A stretch of DNA of 64,000 nt from Leptospiraceae bacterium (GCA_024233835.1 JACKPC010000001.1:496001-560000), one strand, 5' to 3'; positions 45,465 to 54,859 are shown, numbered from the stretch's first letter. The notes: generated by a model not told the origin, from the letters alone. Made by a program: numbers and translations.

Positions 45465-47522
45465 ATGAATTTAACAAAAGAAGAAAAAGAGAATAAGTCT
45501 TCCTCCCCTTATCCATTTTTAGAAGTGTACAGGGAAAAAGATGCCCTCATGATGGGTGTAAATATGACAAATCGCTATATGCAGGATTTGTTTAAATACA
45601 TCGAGAAACAATCTACTACGGTCAATGCTGGAAAAGGCTCTCTTTTTTCTCTGAAGAAGCATCATCTCGAAAGCATTAAAGTCTTACCGGAGGATCTGGT
45701 AGTTTTTTTAAACCGCTTAATCGATGACAAGATGATTGCCCATTTAATGGGTTTTGAATATGATCTTGATTTGAATAGGGTTCAGATTATTTCTTATTTT
45801 GCAAGCCAGCCACATCCGGACAAGGGTGGTAATATTGAAGCCATTTTTGAGAGGGTATTAAATAATTCCTGCCTTGCAATAAAAAACTGGTTAGATAATC
45901 GTCCGGAAAAGAAGTATGAACAATTTGAAAAGGAGTTAGATGAGCAATTCAATTCAAAAAATACCCATGTAAACCAGGATTTTTTTCATTATGCAGTTGA
46001 TCTCAGAAAAATGCTTATTTCTACAGATACCAAAGTAAAAGTTCAGAGAGAAATGCAGGAATTTCTCTCTAAAGAGGTTACAGAATATCTTCTTCGTGAG
46101 AAAAGAGCGGTTAATCTTCAGGGTCATGGTCTATTATTGATAAAAGCAAAGGAACTGGGTAATTGTTATCAAGCATCAACAGATTTTTTAGAGAAGAAGT
46201 TATTACCTTCTTTGAAGGAGAATGTGAAACTGGTTCATCGACTTAACAAAATATCTTATGAAGAAATAGCTTATGATATTTCAGCAGAAAGAAAACCTGC
46301 CACTACCCGTTTTCATGTAAAAAAGGCTACAGAAGTTAAGAATATTAATCTCAGGGGTGAGAAGGGCGCTAAGACATATCCGGGTTCTCTGGCTATAGAG
46401 ACAATCCTTGGCCTTGAAAGTCATATGGAGAAAGAATACCTTGATAGTTGGAAACAAACTACTCTACACCTGAAATCAGAGTTCAAATCAACCCTGAATC
46501 GTGTTACTGAAAGATGGGAAAATCTGGTTCGGATTATTACACAGGAAGAAGCGAATACTTATCCGGCAGATTTATGGAGAGATTTAGTAATTGATAATGA
46601 TCTTTTTTATACACGCTGGGAACTTCCGGAGACGAGGGTGCACTTTTTTATAGGGAGAGAACCGGCTGTAATTAAAAAGATAATAGGAAACATGTTGGAT
46701 TTATCCAGTAAAGAATTTTGGAAAGCTCTGGCTGTTCGCTCCATTATAGATGAAAATGAAAATCTTTTAAGAAAGGTTTTAGATGATGACTTTTTCATTA
46801 GTGATTACGGTGCATTATTAAGAAAAGTTTATATTCATACAGTTCCCTGGTATTATAAAGGCCTCTATCTTATGCCGTTTAGAATTTTTCAAGATATTTT
46901 CTTTAAAAAGGCCAAAGAGATTTTAAAAGAAGAACAGGAATACCTGGCAAGAGAAAATGAACATAGGATGCAAGATATCAAGCAAAAACAAGAGGATGAA
47001 AAGAAACAACGTCTTGCAGATGAGATGGAAAATATGATAATCACATCAGTTCTGGAAAAGCTTGATCATATTTATTTTGTAGAAAAGAGTGTTCCTCATA
47101 TCGGGGCTATAAAAGCTATGTTTCCAGAAGTTGACAATAAAGACTTCTTAAAAATCTTACAGAAGAAAAGTTTTAGAATTATTCCTCTTGGAGCCAAACA
47201 CAGCAGAGATATGGATATACTTCTATATCCAATAGATAAAGATTGGCATGAGAGAAAAACCGGAATTATGAATTTTCTTAGGCAAACCATAGAAAAACTT
47301 ACTGTAGGATTTTTAAATGAAGCCGAAAAGCTCACTGTCTTGAAAGCCCGGAAACTCAAATCATTTCTTGAAAAAAGTACAACCAACCCCGATATAGTTG
47401 TAACAGATGCAAAAACCAAAGAAGACGATCCTTATGAAAAGCTCGAGAAAGAAATCAAAAACTTGAAAATAAAAGAAAAACAAAAAGAAAAAGACTTACA
47501 ACAAACAGAAGAAAAATCATAG
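45465..47522 (+). CDS. large uncharacterised protein (685 aa)
   Basis: I do not recognise a family. The protein is soluble by appearance, without a signal peptide. The middle is a mixture of helices and strands, while residues from about 490 to 530 and the last 35 are strongly charged coiled coil (lysine- and glutamate-rich). A HPDKGG string near residue 122 recalls a J-domain but lacks the surrounding fold. I chose ATG 45465 (preceded by AGGTAG and an extended -10) because the 86-codon upstream stretch looks non-coding. The TatD-like gene follows 11 bases later, so they may be co-transcribed. Confidence 0.6.
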   Translation: MNLTKEEKENKSSSPYPFLEVYREKDALMMGVNMTNRYMQDLFKYIEKQSTTVNAGKGSLFSLKKHHLESIKVLPEDLVVFLNRLIDDKMIAHLMGFEYDLDLNRVQIISYFASQPHPDKGGNIEAIFERVLNNSCLAIKNWLDNRPEKKYEQFEKELDEQFNSKNTHVNQDFFHYAVDLRKMLISTDTKVKVQREMQEFLSKEVTEYLLREKRAVNLQGHGLLLIKAKELGNCYQASTDFLEKKLLPSLKENVKLVHRLNKISYEEIAYDISAERKPATTRFHVKKATEVKNINLRGEKGAKTYPGSLAIETILGLESHMEKEYLDSWKQTTLHLKSEFKSTLNRVTERWENLVRIITQEEANTYPADLWRDLVIDNDLFYTRWELPETRVHFFIGREPAVIKKIIGNMLDLSSKEFWKALAVRSIIDENENLLRKVLDDDFFISDYGALLRKVYIHTVPWYYKGLYLMPFRIFQDIFFKKAKEILKEEQEYLARENEHRMQDIKQKQEDEKKQRLADEMENMIITSVLEKLDHIYFVEKSVPHIGAIKAMFPEVDNKDFLKILQKKSFRIIPLGAKHSRDMDILLYPIDKDWHERKTGIMNFLRQTIEKLTVGFLNEAEKLTVLKARKLKSFLEKSTTNPDIVVTDAKTKEDDPYEKLEKEIKNLKIKEKQKEKDLQQTEEKS

Positions 47523-47533
47523 ATTTTTCTAAT

Positions 47534-48187
47534 ATGCTAATAGATATTCATACACATCAATATAAAAATTCCGAGTGTTTTCAAATTATGAGTATCGATA
47601 TATCCCAAGATATTATCCCTGATATAAACTCATTTTCTATTGGCCTGCATCCCTGGAAGATTAAAGAAGAAAACTTGTCCCACTCATTATTCGAGCTTAG
47701 GAACTTCATACAACATAAGAATTGTCTGGCTGTTGGTGAAGCAGGACTGGATCGCTTGAAAGGTCCCGATCTAGAAATTCAAATAAATGCCTTGAAAGAG
47801 CAAATTAAATTATCTGAAGAATTTTCCATACCTCTAATACTTCACTGCGTCAGGGCATTTCCTGAATTGTTTTATTTAAAAAAAAATCTAAAACCTAAAA
47901 ACCCCTGGATTCTTCATGGATTCACAGCAGGAAAAGAGATCGCAAAAGAAGCTATTAAAAAAGGAATATTACTAAGCTTTGGAAGTGCACTCTTGAAAGA
48001 AAAAGTAAAAATTTTACAGTATTTTTCTGAGCTTCCTCTTGATAGCATATTTTTTGAGACAGATGAAGATAAAGTATCAATTATAGATATTTATAAAAAA
48101 GCATCCGGTAGTTTACAAATTCCCCAAGATACACTAGAATTACAGATAGAAAAAAATTTCAAGAAGGTATTTCGTTATGAATTATGA
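47534..48187 (+). CDS. TatD-like metal-dependent hydrolase
   Basis: The 217-residue protein keeps the TatD metal-site pattern: HxH in DIHTH, Glu in GEAGLDR, His in LILHCVRA, His in LHGFTAG and Asp in FETDED. TatD-type enzymes act on DNA or other phosphoesters. It is shorter than TatD (about 260) and looks like the Leptospira or Bacteroidetes-type short form. It overlaps the TcdA-like gene by 11 bases. Confidence 0.82.
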   Translation: MLIDIHTHQYKNSECFQIMSIDISQDIIPDINSFSIGLHPWKIKEENLSHSLFELRNFIQHKNCLAVGEAGLDRLKGPDLEIQINALKEQIKLSEEFSIPLILHCVRAFPELFYLKKNLKPKNPWILHGFTAGKEIAKEAIKKGILLSFGSALLKEKVKILQYFSELPLDSIFFETDEDKVSIIDIYKKASGSLQIPQDTLELQIEKNFKKVFRYEL

Positions 48188-48902
48188 TGTGTGGACAGAA
48201 AGAACAAAGCTTTTACTGGGAAATGAAAAATTAGAAAAGTTAAAGAATTCTCATGTACTTGTCGTTGGTCTGGGAGGGGTAGGGGCCGTTGCTGCTGAAA
48301 TGCTCTGTCGTGCAGGAATAACTTATTTAACTATAGTGGATGGAGATAAATTTGTTCCGAGTAATTTAAACAGGCAGATACCATCACTAAATAGTAATTT
48401 GGATCGAGGAAAAGCTGAAGTTCTGGCTGAAAGGTTACAGGATATCAATCCGGAAGTTAAGATTGAACGTTATGGCGTTTTCCTTGAGCCGAATATAATT
48501 TATGGATTATTTTTAGAAAAGAAATATGATTATGTTATTGATGCTATAGATACGATTGCTCCTAAGTTAGAGTTAATCCGCTATTGTATTGAAAAGAAAA
48601 TTCCAATTATCAGTTCTATGGGAGCCGGGGGTAAGTTAGATCCTTCGAAGGTAAGAGTTGCAGATATTTCCCGATCTTATCAATGCAAGTTAGCTCAAAG
48701 AATACGGAAAAAATTAAAGAAAGAAAATCGGATTTATAAAGGTTTACGGGTAGTTTTTTCACCGGAACCGGTACCTAAAGAAAGTATTCAGATTGTTGGA
48801 GAAAAATACAAGAAAAGTTCAGCCGGTACTATATCTTACATGCCGGCAATTTTTGGAATTTACGCTGCTTCCGAGGTGATTAACGCTATTATTAAAAGAT
48901 AA
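48177..48902 (+). CDS. tcdA: tRNA threonylcarbamoyladenosine dehydratase
   Basis: TcdA (CsdL, YgdL) cyclises t6A at position 37 of tRNA to ct6A using ATP. The sequence fits: WTERTKLLLGNEKLEKL, the GxGGVG loop VVGLGGVGA, DGDKFVPSNLNRQ, VIDAIDTIAPKLELI and the late SYMPAIFGIYAASEVI. The 241-residue length is right and no C-terminal zinc motifs are present, unlike MoeB. It overlaps the TatD-like gene and is convergent with the DUF2779 gene. Confidence 0.88.
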   Translation: MNYDVWTERTKLLLGNEKLEKLKNSHVLVVGLGGVGAVAAEMLCRAGITYLTIVDGDKFVPSNLNRQIPSLNSNLDRGKAEVLAERLQDINPEVKIERYGVFLEPNIIYGLFLEKKYDYVIDAIDTIAPKLELIRYCIEKKIPIISSMGAGGKLDPSKVRVADISRSYQCKLAQRIRKKLKKENRIYKGLRVVFSPEPVPKESIQIVGEKYKKSSAGTISYMPAIFGIYAASEVINAIIKR

Positions 48903-48906
48903 TATT

Positions 48907-50433
48907 TTAATCTTCTTTTGTTTTTAAGCATAACTTTCTTAATTCTCTCATTACTAAAAATAGTGCATAGGTATCCATTTTACAATATAGTAGTAATCTT
49001 TTTTTTACTTTTTCCGTTTCCAAAAATGAAGATTTTCCTGATCTAATTCTTAAATATTCTTGATTGGCTCCATGGCCATCCTGGATTTTTAAATTTTTAT
49101 AAGACTCATCGGTCATTACCGGTAGAATAGCTTTCAAAGATGCTTTTCCTTTTTGTTCCGGATGATAATAATAAAAATATTTAAAAGGAATAGCAAGATC
49201 CAAAAACATGGGTAAAATACTTTTATACCAGGGTTCAAATTCTTTATGAAAGGCTACTGCTTCTTTCAAACATTTTTTCTCAAAAGCATCGTTAAAGCAT
49301 AAAATAGTTCCTTCCGGGTAAATTAATTTTCTTAAATTATCTAATATTTCTATCCTTGGGTTATTGTTGTCCATCTCGCAAATATACTGGTGATGAACTG
49401 GCTCGCTATCAGGACTTTGAAGGATATGCAAGGAATATTGAAAAGGAACGTGTTGAAAAGGTTTGCTATTAATAAATATAGGAAGAGGGGGGTTTATGGT
49501 TTCAAAGTCTAAAAAGTATACAGGAAATTTTATCTTTTCTATAAACTGAGCAATCATCTCATGATTGATGTAAGGAGATTTTGTCTTATGTGCTTCGAAC
49601 TGAAGTTTCTGTATATCACTTAATTCTACATCCTGAGGTATATCAGTAATGTAATGTATTCCTTGATTTGTATAAAGATCATAAGATAAATCCTTTCCTT
49701 CTCGGAGTTGAAAAATGTCGCTATCCTGTAAATTATCCCAGCAAACATTCGGATAGATACACTTGGTCGGATTTTTGCAGCCTCTATTTTGAGGAGATTT
49801 TGTTGATTTATAAATCGCTTTTAATCTTTCTAATTTACCGGGTATACTTTGGAAAATTCCCTCAATTCGCTTAGTTACATCGGTATTTTTGTAAAATTGT
49901 TCAGGTTCTATATTATTATCAACAAACAGATAATTTGGATTAATCGTTTTAATAATGCAGGTATCAATTTTAAAACCAGAAAGCTCTATTACATATTTCT
50001 GAAAGGCAATATCGTAATAATCTAATTGTTTGATATTAGGGGAAAACTTAATTTCTATAATATTCCAAAAATTTTCTTTTTCTGATGGAACAAGTAAATC
50101 TGTTTTTGAATTTAAATCTTCAACTTGAAAATGTGTATTAAAAGTGGGTTTTCTATTCTTTAAAGCCTCGAGGGTTTTCGTAAAAGAGTAGTTACTTTTA
50201 TAACTTTTAAGTTCTATTGCATCAGGATAAAGTTTACGATTTAATTGGATGAGATCTTTATATTGTAATAATTCTAAATAATGTGCATTCGAAAGATTAT
50301 TTTTACTTTGTTCCCAGAACAGTTTTTCACAGCGCAAAGAGGTTTTAAATTTTTGACGACTTATAAGAAAGGAGGATGTATTGATTCTAAATAGTTTTTT
50401 TAAAAAAGACCTTACGCGAGAAGGTAAATTCAT
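48907..50433 (-). CDS. DUF2779 protein: Cas4-like nuclease plus DEDD exonuclease
   Basis: The N-terminal half resembles a Cas4/RecB-type PD-(D/E)XK nuclease: KTDLLVP for the Asp, NIIEIKF for the E-x-K, and a Cys (SLRCEKLFW) that with C-x5-C-x5-C (CKNPTKCIYPNVC) would bind an iron-sulfur cluster. The C-terminal half is the DUF2779 domain with DEDD-type exonuclease motifs: FLDFETINPP, FNDAFEKK and YCKMDTYAL. The 508-residue protein should process DNA or RNA ends. It has no CRISPR or obvious defence neighbours. Domain calls are from motifs and are moderately sure. Confidence 0.75.
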   Translation of the reverse strand: MNLPSRVRSFLKKLFRINTSSFLISRQKFKTSLRCEKLFWEQSKNNLSNAHYLELLQYKDLIQLNRKLYPDAIELKSYKSNYSFTKTLEALKNRKPTFNTHFQVEDLNSKTDLLVPSEKENFWNIIEIKFSPNIKQLDYYDIAFQKYVIELSGFKIDTCIIKTINPNYLFVDNNIEPEQFYKNTDVTKRIEGIFQSIPGKLERLKAIYKSTKSPQNRGCKNPTKCIYPNVCWDNLQDSDIFQLREGKDLSYDLYTNQGIHYITDIPQDVELSDIQKLQFEAHKTKSPYINHEMIAQFIEKIKFPVYFLDFETINPPLPIFINSKPFQHVPFQYSLHILQSPDSEPVHHQYICEMDNNNPRIEILDNLRKLIYPEGTILCFNDAFEKKCLKEAVAFHKEFEPWYKSILPMFLDLAIPFKYFYYYHPEQKGKASLKAILPVMTDESYKNLKIQDGHGANQEYLRIRSGKSSFLETEKVKKRLLLYCKMDTYALFLVMRELRKLCLKTKED

Positions 50434-50485
50434 ATTATAAGGATTGGCTGCTCAAGGATGGCAGGAGCAGCCTTTAATATTTTTC

Positions 50486-51658
50486 TTAAAAAATGGCTTT
50501 CAGATCTTTTGGATTTGAAAGACACAGGATTCGTATTTGCTTTTGAGCAGCATCTAGTTGAGCCTGGGTTAAACCGGCAACAGTCCGACTTGGCCCGAAA
50601 TCAACAATCGCTTCGATCTTTTCCGAATTTTTAACAACTTCGGAAAGAGAAAGATCCCAATGAAGATTCTGCACAACCACCTCATCGAATAGAAGGCTTC
50701 CCAAATTTTTAGTTTCAGTTCTCAAATCTTTTCCTGAGACAAATGAGAATACAGGAACTTTTAAGTCAGCCTGCGTGAAAGGAAAATCCATATCTTCTTT
50801 GAGTGCTTTGTCGAATACTTCAATAGAAGAAGAAGTCAGGGGACAGTGATAGGGTGCTGTAGTTTTAAGATAAACAAACTTACAACCTCTTTCGTCCATT
50901 TCTGGTTTATACTTTTTTCTAAATGCAATGACTCTTTCCGGCCATCCGGATACAATCATCGAATTAGGAGTATTATAAAGGCTGATATGGATCATATCTT
51001 TGCCGGAAGCTTTCTCTTGATCATTGAAAAAGTTTACTCGACTCTCCAATTCATCTCGGGTGTATCCTATACAGGCAACCATTGGAGCCGGATTTTTATC
51101 TCCCAGTTCAGCAGAGATTTTCAAAAACTCGTCTTCTATAGTAAAACGAGAATATGATGCCTGACCGTGAAAACCCATATTCAGCATATAAGTTGTATAC
51201 TTATATAGCGCCTCATAGTATTCTTCTCCATCTTTACCTAAACTGGCAAAAGCAGCAGCAGCCACACCCTGACTGTGACCTGTAGCTCCGAATGTATTTT
51301 CTATTAGTTCAGGCATCGGATAACCTTTCTGGAGAAAATTCGTAAATGCAGCCATATGGGTTACAAAAATAGAAGCAATGGATATACTACCCCTAATTAA
51401 ATAATTTTCGTCCGGAGCTTTGGAGTTATCGTTTACCCATCCTTTCAAATCCATTCCTTCTGAAATGAGAGGACTACCTTTGTGTTTTTTCTCGAAATCA
51501 GAAAATGCCTGAAAACAGGTATCAAAATACTTTTTTAATCCTTCTTCTTCATGCAGTTTTGTGAGTTCTTTTAGGAAGGGTGCTCCTTGCCCGCCAAACT
51601 CTAAAAAAAGCTTCTTTTTACTGGCTCTGGCTTCTTCAAGTAATTTTCCGGATGACAT
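50486..51658 (-). CDS. FAS-I-type acyltransferase (FabD-like) domain protein
   Basis: The 390-residue protein has the acyl/malonyl-transferase fold: FGGQG near residue 21, the nucleophile Ser129 in GHSQG, and the downstream TTAPYHCPLTS carrying the catalytic His. The FGGQG/GHSQG variants and the overall style are closer to the starter-acyltransferase part of fungal or mycobacterial type I fatty acid synthase than to bacterial FabD (GHSLG). A role in lipid or polyketide chain loading is inferred. It is monocistronic and divergent from the MCE-type gene. Confidence 0.7.
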   Translation of the reverse strand: MSSGKLLEEARASKKKLFLEFGGQGAPFLKELTKLHEEEGLKKYFDTCFQAFSDFEKKHKGSPLISEGMDLKGWVNDNSKAPDENYLIRGSISIASIFVTHMAAFTNFLQKGYPMPELIENTFGATGHSQGVAAAAFASLGKDGEEYYEALYKYTTYMLNMGFHGQASYSRFTIEDEFLKISAELGDKNPAPMVACIGYTRDELESRVNFFNDQEKASGKDMIHISLYNTPNSMIVSGWPERVIAFRKKYKPEMDERGCKFVYLKTTAPYHCPLTSSSIEVFDKALKEDMDFPFTQADLKVPVFSFVSGKDLRTETKNLGSLLFDEVVVQNLHWDLSLSEVVKNSEKIEAIVDFGPSRTVAGLTQAQLDAAQKQIRILCLSNPKDLKAIF

Positions 51659-51830
51659 AGTGTAAGTTCCTTTTTTAAAATGAATTTTATAGTTTTTGAT
51701 GAATCGGATGATTCAAGCAGACTATTTTAATTTCTTGTTTTATGAAAAATTCACGTGGACTTTTAATACCTATTTTAATACCACAGAATGGATTGCAAAA
51801 CTTTTTCTCATTTTTCAGGTAATATACTAT

Positions 51831-52574
51831 ATGAAATATAGCATTATTGGAATTTTATTCTTTTTCTCCCTTGCTCTGGCTTTTTATCTTACAATTATTA
51901 AACAGGTTGATGATGAAACCAGGTTTCCTTATAGAGCTAAAATTGTTTTTGATAGAATTGATGGCTTAAAGCAGGGTACGGAAGTATCAATAAAAGGAAT
52001 TACTGCCGGAAAAGTATACGACATAATAGTAGTATCCAGAAAAAATCTCAAGAATATACCGAATTATTCACCTGAAAAAGAAGAGCTTATTGAACTAACA
52101 TTGGCTCTTGATAGACCGCTAAGTTTATGGAAGAATTATTCGGTTGAATTTAAAAAAGCAACTGCTTTCTCCGGTAGAAGTATAGATATAGATCCCGGAG
52201 GACAGAATAATTTTATTGAGAATACATATATTCCTAACCCAAGAAAAAAGGATCTGAACATGACTATGAGATATTATGATGATTTTTTTGCCGGTTCTGC
52301 TCGACTTATCAGGGAAAATAAACCGGAACTCAGGAAAACTGTATCCAATTTAAAAAGTATTAGCAGTAAGTTAAATAAGGGAAAGGGAACTTTAGGTGAA
52401 TTAATCAATTCTGATAAGACATATGTTTCTTTGAGTGAAACTACAAATGATATAAAGATACTGGCAAAAGAGGGAAGATGGTATGCAGAAAGTATACGTC
52501 ATGATGATGTGTCTTCGGTACCATTTTTCATTACAACAATTGTCAATATACTCGGAATAAATCTGATTTTTTAA
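51831..52574 (+). CDS. MCE/MlaD-family lipid-transport protein
   Basis: An N-terminal membrane anchor (YSIIGILFFFSLALAFYLTII) precedes an MCE domain (RAKIVFDRIDGLKQGTEVSIKGITAGKVYDIIV). MlaD-type proteins form rings that move phospholipids between inner and outer membrane. I start at ATG 51831 (247 residues) because the anchor begins there; the 45-codon upstream frame is not family-like. MlaE and MlaF partners are not in the window. The Yip1-like gene follows 11 bases downstream. Confidence 0.82.
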   Translation: MKYSIIGILFFFSLALAFYLTIIKQVDDETRFPYRAKIVFDRIDGLKQGTEVSIKGITAGKVYDIIVVSRKNLKNIPNYSPEKEELIELTLALDRPLSLWKNYSVEFKKATAFSGRSIDIDPGGQNNFIENTYIPNPRKKDLNMTMRYYDDFFAGSARLIRENKPELRKTVSNLKSISSKLNKGKGTLGELINSDKTYVSLSETTNDIKILAKEGRWYAESIRHDDVSSVPFFITTIVNILGINLIF

Positions 52575-52585
52575 AAGAGGAAGGA

Positions 52586-53179
52586 ATGAATATACAGGAA
52601 ATACAGGAAATAATCTCATTAAGTTTTTATAAACCAAGAGAGGCATATAGACTGAAAATTCAGCATAAGGTTTCAAACTATAATTTATTTAAAATTTTTA
52701 TATTTTTTCTAATAATTGCTTTAAGTATGAGATTTCTATATGTTTTGATAGATACGCAATTCGATTGGAAGTTACTGTTCGATAAAAAATCTATTTTACT
52801 TGTATGGAAGCCATTTATTTATGTAAGCCTACTTTATATAATCTTACCTTTTTTTGTGTATACTCTCAACTCACTTCTAAGTCTTTTTATTGAGAACCGT
52901 TTCCAAAAGAAAGCTGATTTTTCAGTGTTTTGGATTTCCTTTCTTCCATTTGCATCTTCATCAATTCTATCAATCTCACCCACACCTATTTTTATAATAG
53001 CTTCATTTTTACTTTTCATATTTAGTATTTCCATAAGCTTGAATGTCTTAAAAGCAGAACTTGGTTTTCGAAAAAGAGATTTAATGGTTTTTGGATTATA
53101 TTTATTTCTTTTTCTTCTATTTCTATTCGTTATCTTTTTAGCTTGCTTTAGGTTGTTTGCCTATTTTTATTCTAATTGA
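52586..53179 (+). CDS. multi-pass membrane protein, YIP1-like
   Basis: The 197-residue protein has about five hydrophobic segments and a soluble N-terminus starting EIQEIISLSFYKPREAYR, which is typical of the YIP1-family. It lies between the MCE gene and a lipoprotein gene with tight spacing, so the three form an operon likely to act at the envelope. The specific function is unknown. Confidence 0.6.
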   Translation: MNIQEIQEIISLSFYKPREAYRLKIQHKVSNYNLFKIFIFFLIIALSMRFLYVLIDTQFDWKLLFDKKSILLVWKPFIYVSLLYIILPFFVYTLNSLLSLFIENRFQKKADFSVFWISFLPFASSSILSISPTPIFIIASFLLFIFSISISLNVLKAELGFRKRDLMVFGLYLFLFLLFLFVIFLACFRLFAYFYSN

Positions 53180-53190
53180 GGTTATTAAAA

Positions 53191-53877
53191 TTGAAGTATT
53201 TTATCTTTTTCTTATTTACTACTTTACTTTATTCCTGTAAAGCAAAAGCCAATCATATATTACCAGGTAATGTTCCTGTTGGTGCAAAATATGATAGAAG
53301 AATTAACTTATTTACAAAAATAGAAAATGGTAAGTTATCTCAGTGGACAAAAGAGGGACTTCTTTATATGGATTGCGAAGTTAATCAAAATGGAGTTTTA
53401 CACGGATACTGCAAAACTTACCAGAAAGAGAACCGTTTAAGCTCTGAAGGTCGAATGGTAAACGGCAATAAAGATGGTTTATGGAAATGGTATTTTCCCG
53501 ATGGCGAGTTATATATACAGCAGGAGCATAACCATGCCAGGAAGCGTATCTACTGGGGAGATTATGATAAAATAGGGAATGAACACGGAAAATTTGAACA
53601 ATATTATCTTGATGGTAAATTGGAAATTCGGGGCTATTATGATGCTGGTTATAAAACGGGATCCTGGGAAAAATATTACAGGAATGGGCAATTAGAGTAT
53701 AGAGGGAAATTTAATAAGGATTTGCGTACCGGAGAATGGTTACACTATTATAATACAGGAACTTTAGAAGTAAAAGAAAGTTTTGATGAAGCAGGCAAGG
53801 TAATTTATAGAACGACCTATGATCCGGAAGGACATGAAATTTGTTCTGTTACAAGAGAAAAAACAATTTGCAGGTAA
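53191..53877 (+). CDS. MORN-repeat lipoprotein (YwqK-like)
   Basis: A lipobox (TLLYSC) starts a lipoprotein of about 228 residues. The mature part has five or so MORN-like repeats of the pattern G-x-x-H-G-x-W-x-x-Y-[YF]-x-[DN]-G, e.g. GLWKWYFPDGEL and GSWEKYYRNGQLEYRG, as in the antitoxin YwqK-type family. MORN repeats here are usually structural. I prefer TTG 53191, nine bases after GAGG, over the TTG at 53176 that overlaps the previous stop. Both are in frame. Confidence 0.75.
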   Translation: MKYFIFFLFTTLLYSCKAKANHILPGNVPVGAKYDRRINLFTKIENGKLSQWTKEGLLYMDCEVNQNGVLHGYCKTYQKENRLSSEGRMVNGNKDGLWKWYFPDGELYIQQEHNHARKRIYWGDYDKIGNEHGKFEQYYLDGKLEIRGYYDAGYKTGSWEKYYRNGQLEYRGKFNKDLRTGEWLHYYNTGTLEVKESFDEAGKVIYRTTYDPEGHEICSVTREKTICR

Positions 53878-53879
53878 AG

Positions 53880-54281
53880 ATGTTTTCAGAATTACAAGGA
53901 AAATTTTACATTCGAATAGAAGATAAATTTGAATCTTCCCATTATCTTTATAATTATTTCCCGGATGGAAGTGACGAGCCCATACATGGACATTCCTGGA
54001 AAATAGAAGTCTATATATCCGGGAAATCAGGAATAAAAGCGGATGGTATTTGTTTTGATTTTCTTACAGCAAAAAAGAAATTAAAAGAGCTTTCTGAAGC
54101 AATGGACCACAGGCTAATCAACGAGCATCCTGATTTTAAAGGAATAAACCCGACTTCAGAAAACATTGCGAGATGGTTTTATTACTACTTGCAGCATGAA
54201 GTAGAAAAAGAGAATGGCAAAATAAAAAAAATTGTAATACACGAAGGCCCGGAAAATTTAGCATTTTTCGAGCCGGATTAA
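53880..54281 (+). CDS. 6-pyruvoyl-tetrahydropterin synthase/QueD family, PTPS-III-like
   Basis: The 133-residue protein has the family zinc histidines H21 (SSHYLYNY) and H36/H38 (HGH). The catalytic Cys that QueD carries shortly before HGH is absent; instead the sequence reads E33-P-I-H-G-H. An ExxHGH motif is, as I remember, the mark of PTPS-III, which in Plasmodium and some bacteria including Leptospira replaces dihydroneopterin aldolase in folate synthesis. The later MDHRLIN and IVIHEGPENLAFF segments fit the family. The call between QueD and PTPS-III rests on this motif alone. It starts two bases after the MORN lipoprotein stop. Confidence 0.8.
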   Translation: MFSELQGKFYIRIEDKFESSHYLYNYFPDGSDEPIHGHSWKIEVYISGKSGIKADGICFDFLTAKKKLKELSEAMDHRLINEHPDFKGINPTSENIARWFYYYLQHEVEKENGKIKKIVIHEGPENLAFFEPD

Positions 54282-54286
54282 TAAAA

Positions 54287-54745
54287 TTAGGGAAGGCTAA
54301 TCACGGGAATAGAAGAAGCCCGGATTACCCTTTCTGTAGTAGAACCAAAGAGTAGATTTTCAATTTTTTTCTCGTTGGAATCTGTATTTCGTTTCATCAC
54401 AATTAAATCTACATTTAGATCTCTTGCAATTTTTACAATTTCCAGAAATGGAATACCTTCGACTACCATCACCTGACTTGAGGATTCTTCCGGGATCAGG
54501 TTTCTTATTGCTATTTCAGCCTTGTTTTTGAGTGTCTGAAATAACTCTTCTTCTTTTCCGTAGTCGAGAAGCTGAAAATTATCTTTTAAGCGAATATCCA
54601 CTACATGTAAAAAAATAAGTTCTAACTGCTTCCCGAACATGCTTTTTAGGGTATCAAGGCAATTTACAGCTTTATATAAAGACTGTACGGGAAGTAAAAC
54701 ACTGAGTTGTTGTTTTTGGGAATTTTCTTTCTGTTCTATTGTCAT
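54287..54745 (-). CDS. universal stress protein (UspA family)
   Basis: The 152-residue protein has the Usp fold: an early SVLLPVQSLYKAVNCLD strand-helix, VMVVEGIPFLEIVKIARDLNVDLIVMKR and the late LLFGSTTERVIRASSIPVISLP. The ATP-binding G-x2-G-x9-G-(S/T) is only partly present (no clean first glycines), so nucleotide binding is uncertain. It is convergent with the PTPS-like gene, five bases apart. Confidence 0.85.
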   Translation of the reverse strand: MTIEQKENSQKQQLSVLLPVQSLYKAVNCLDTLKSMFGKQLELIFLHVVDIRLKDNFQLLDYGKEEELFQTLKNKAEIAIRNLIPEESSSQVMVVEGIPFLEIVKIARDLNVDLIVMKRNTDSNEKKIENLLFGSTTERVIRASSIPVISLP

Positions 54746-54859
54746 AACCTTAATTATTTATTGAAATATTACTAGGTTTTTGTATTTATATTAAAACAAA
54801 TAAATCAAAGCTTTAGATCCTTACAAGCAAAAATATTCTTATAAAGCAGGTGAGCTACT

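Noticed and set aside
45810..45840. HPDKGG as evidence for a DnaJ domain
   Set aside because: The motif stands alone without the flanking helices of a J-domain.
51696..51830. 45-codon upstream extension of the MCE-type gene
   Set aside because: The membrane anchor and family-like sequence begin at 51831.
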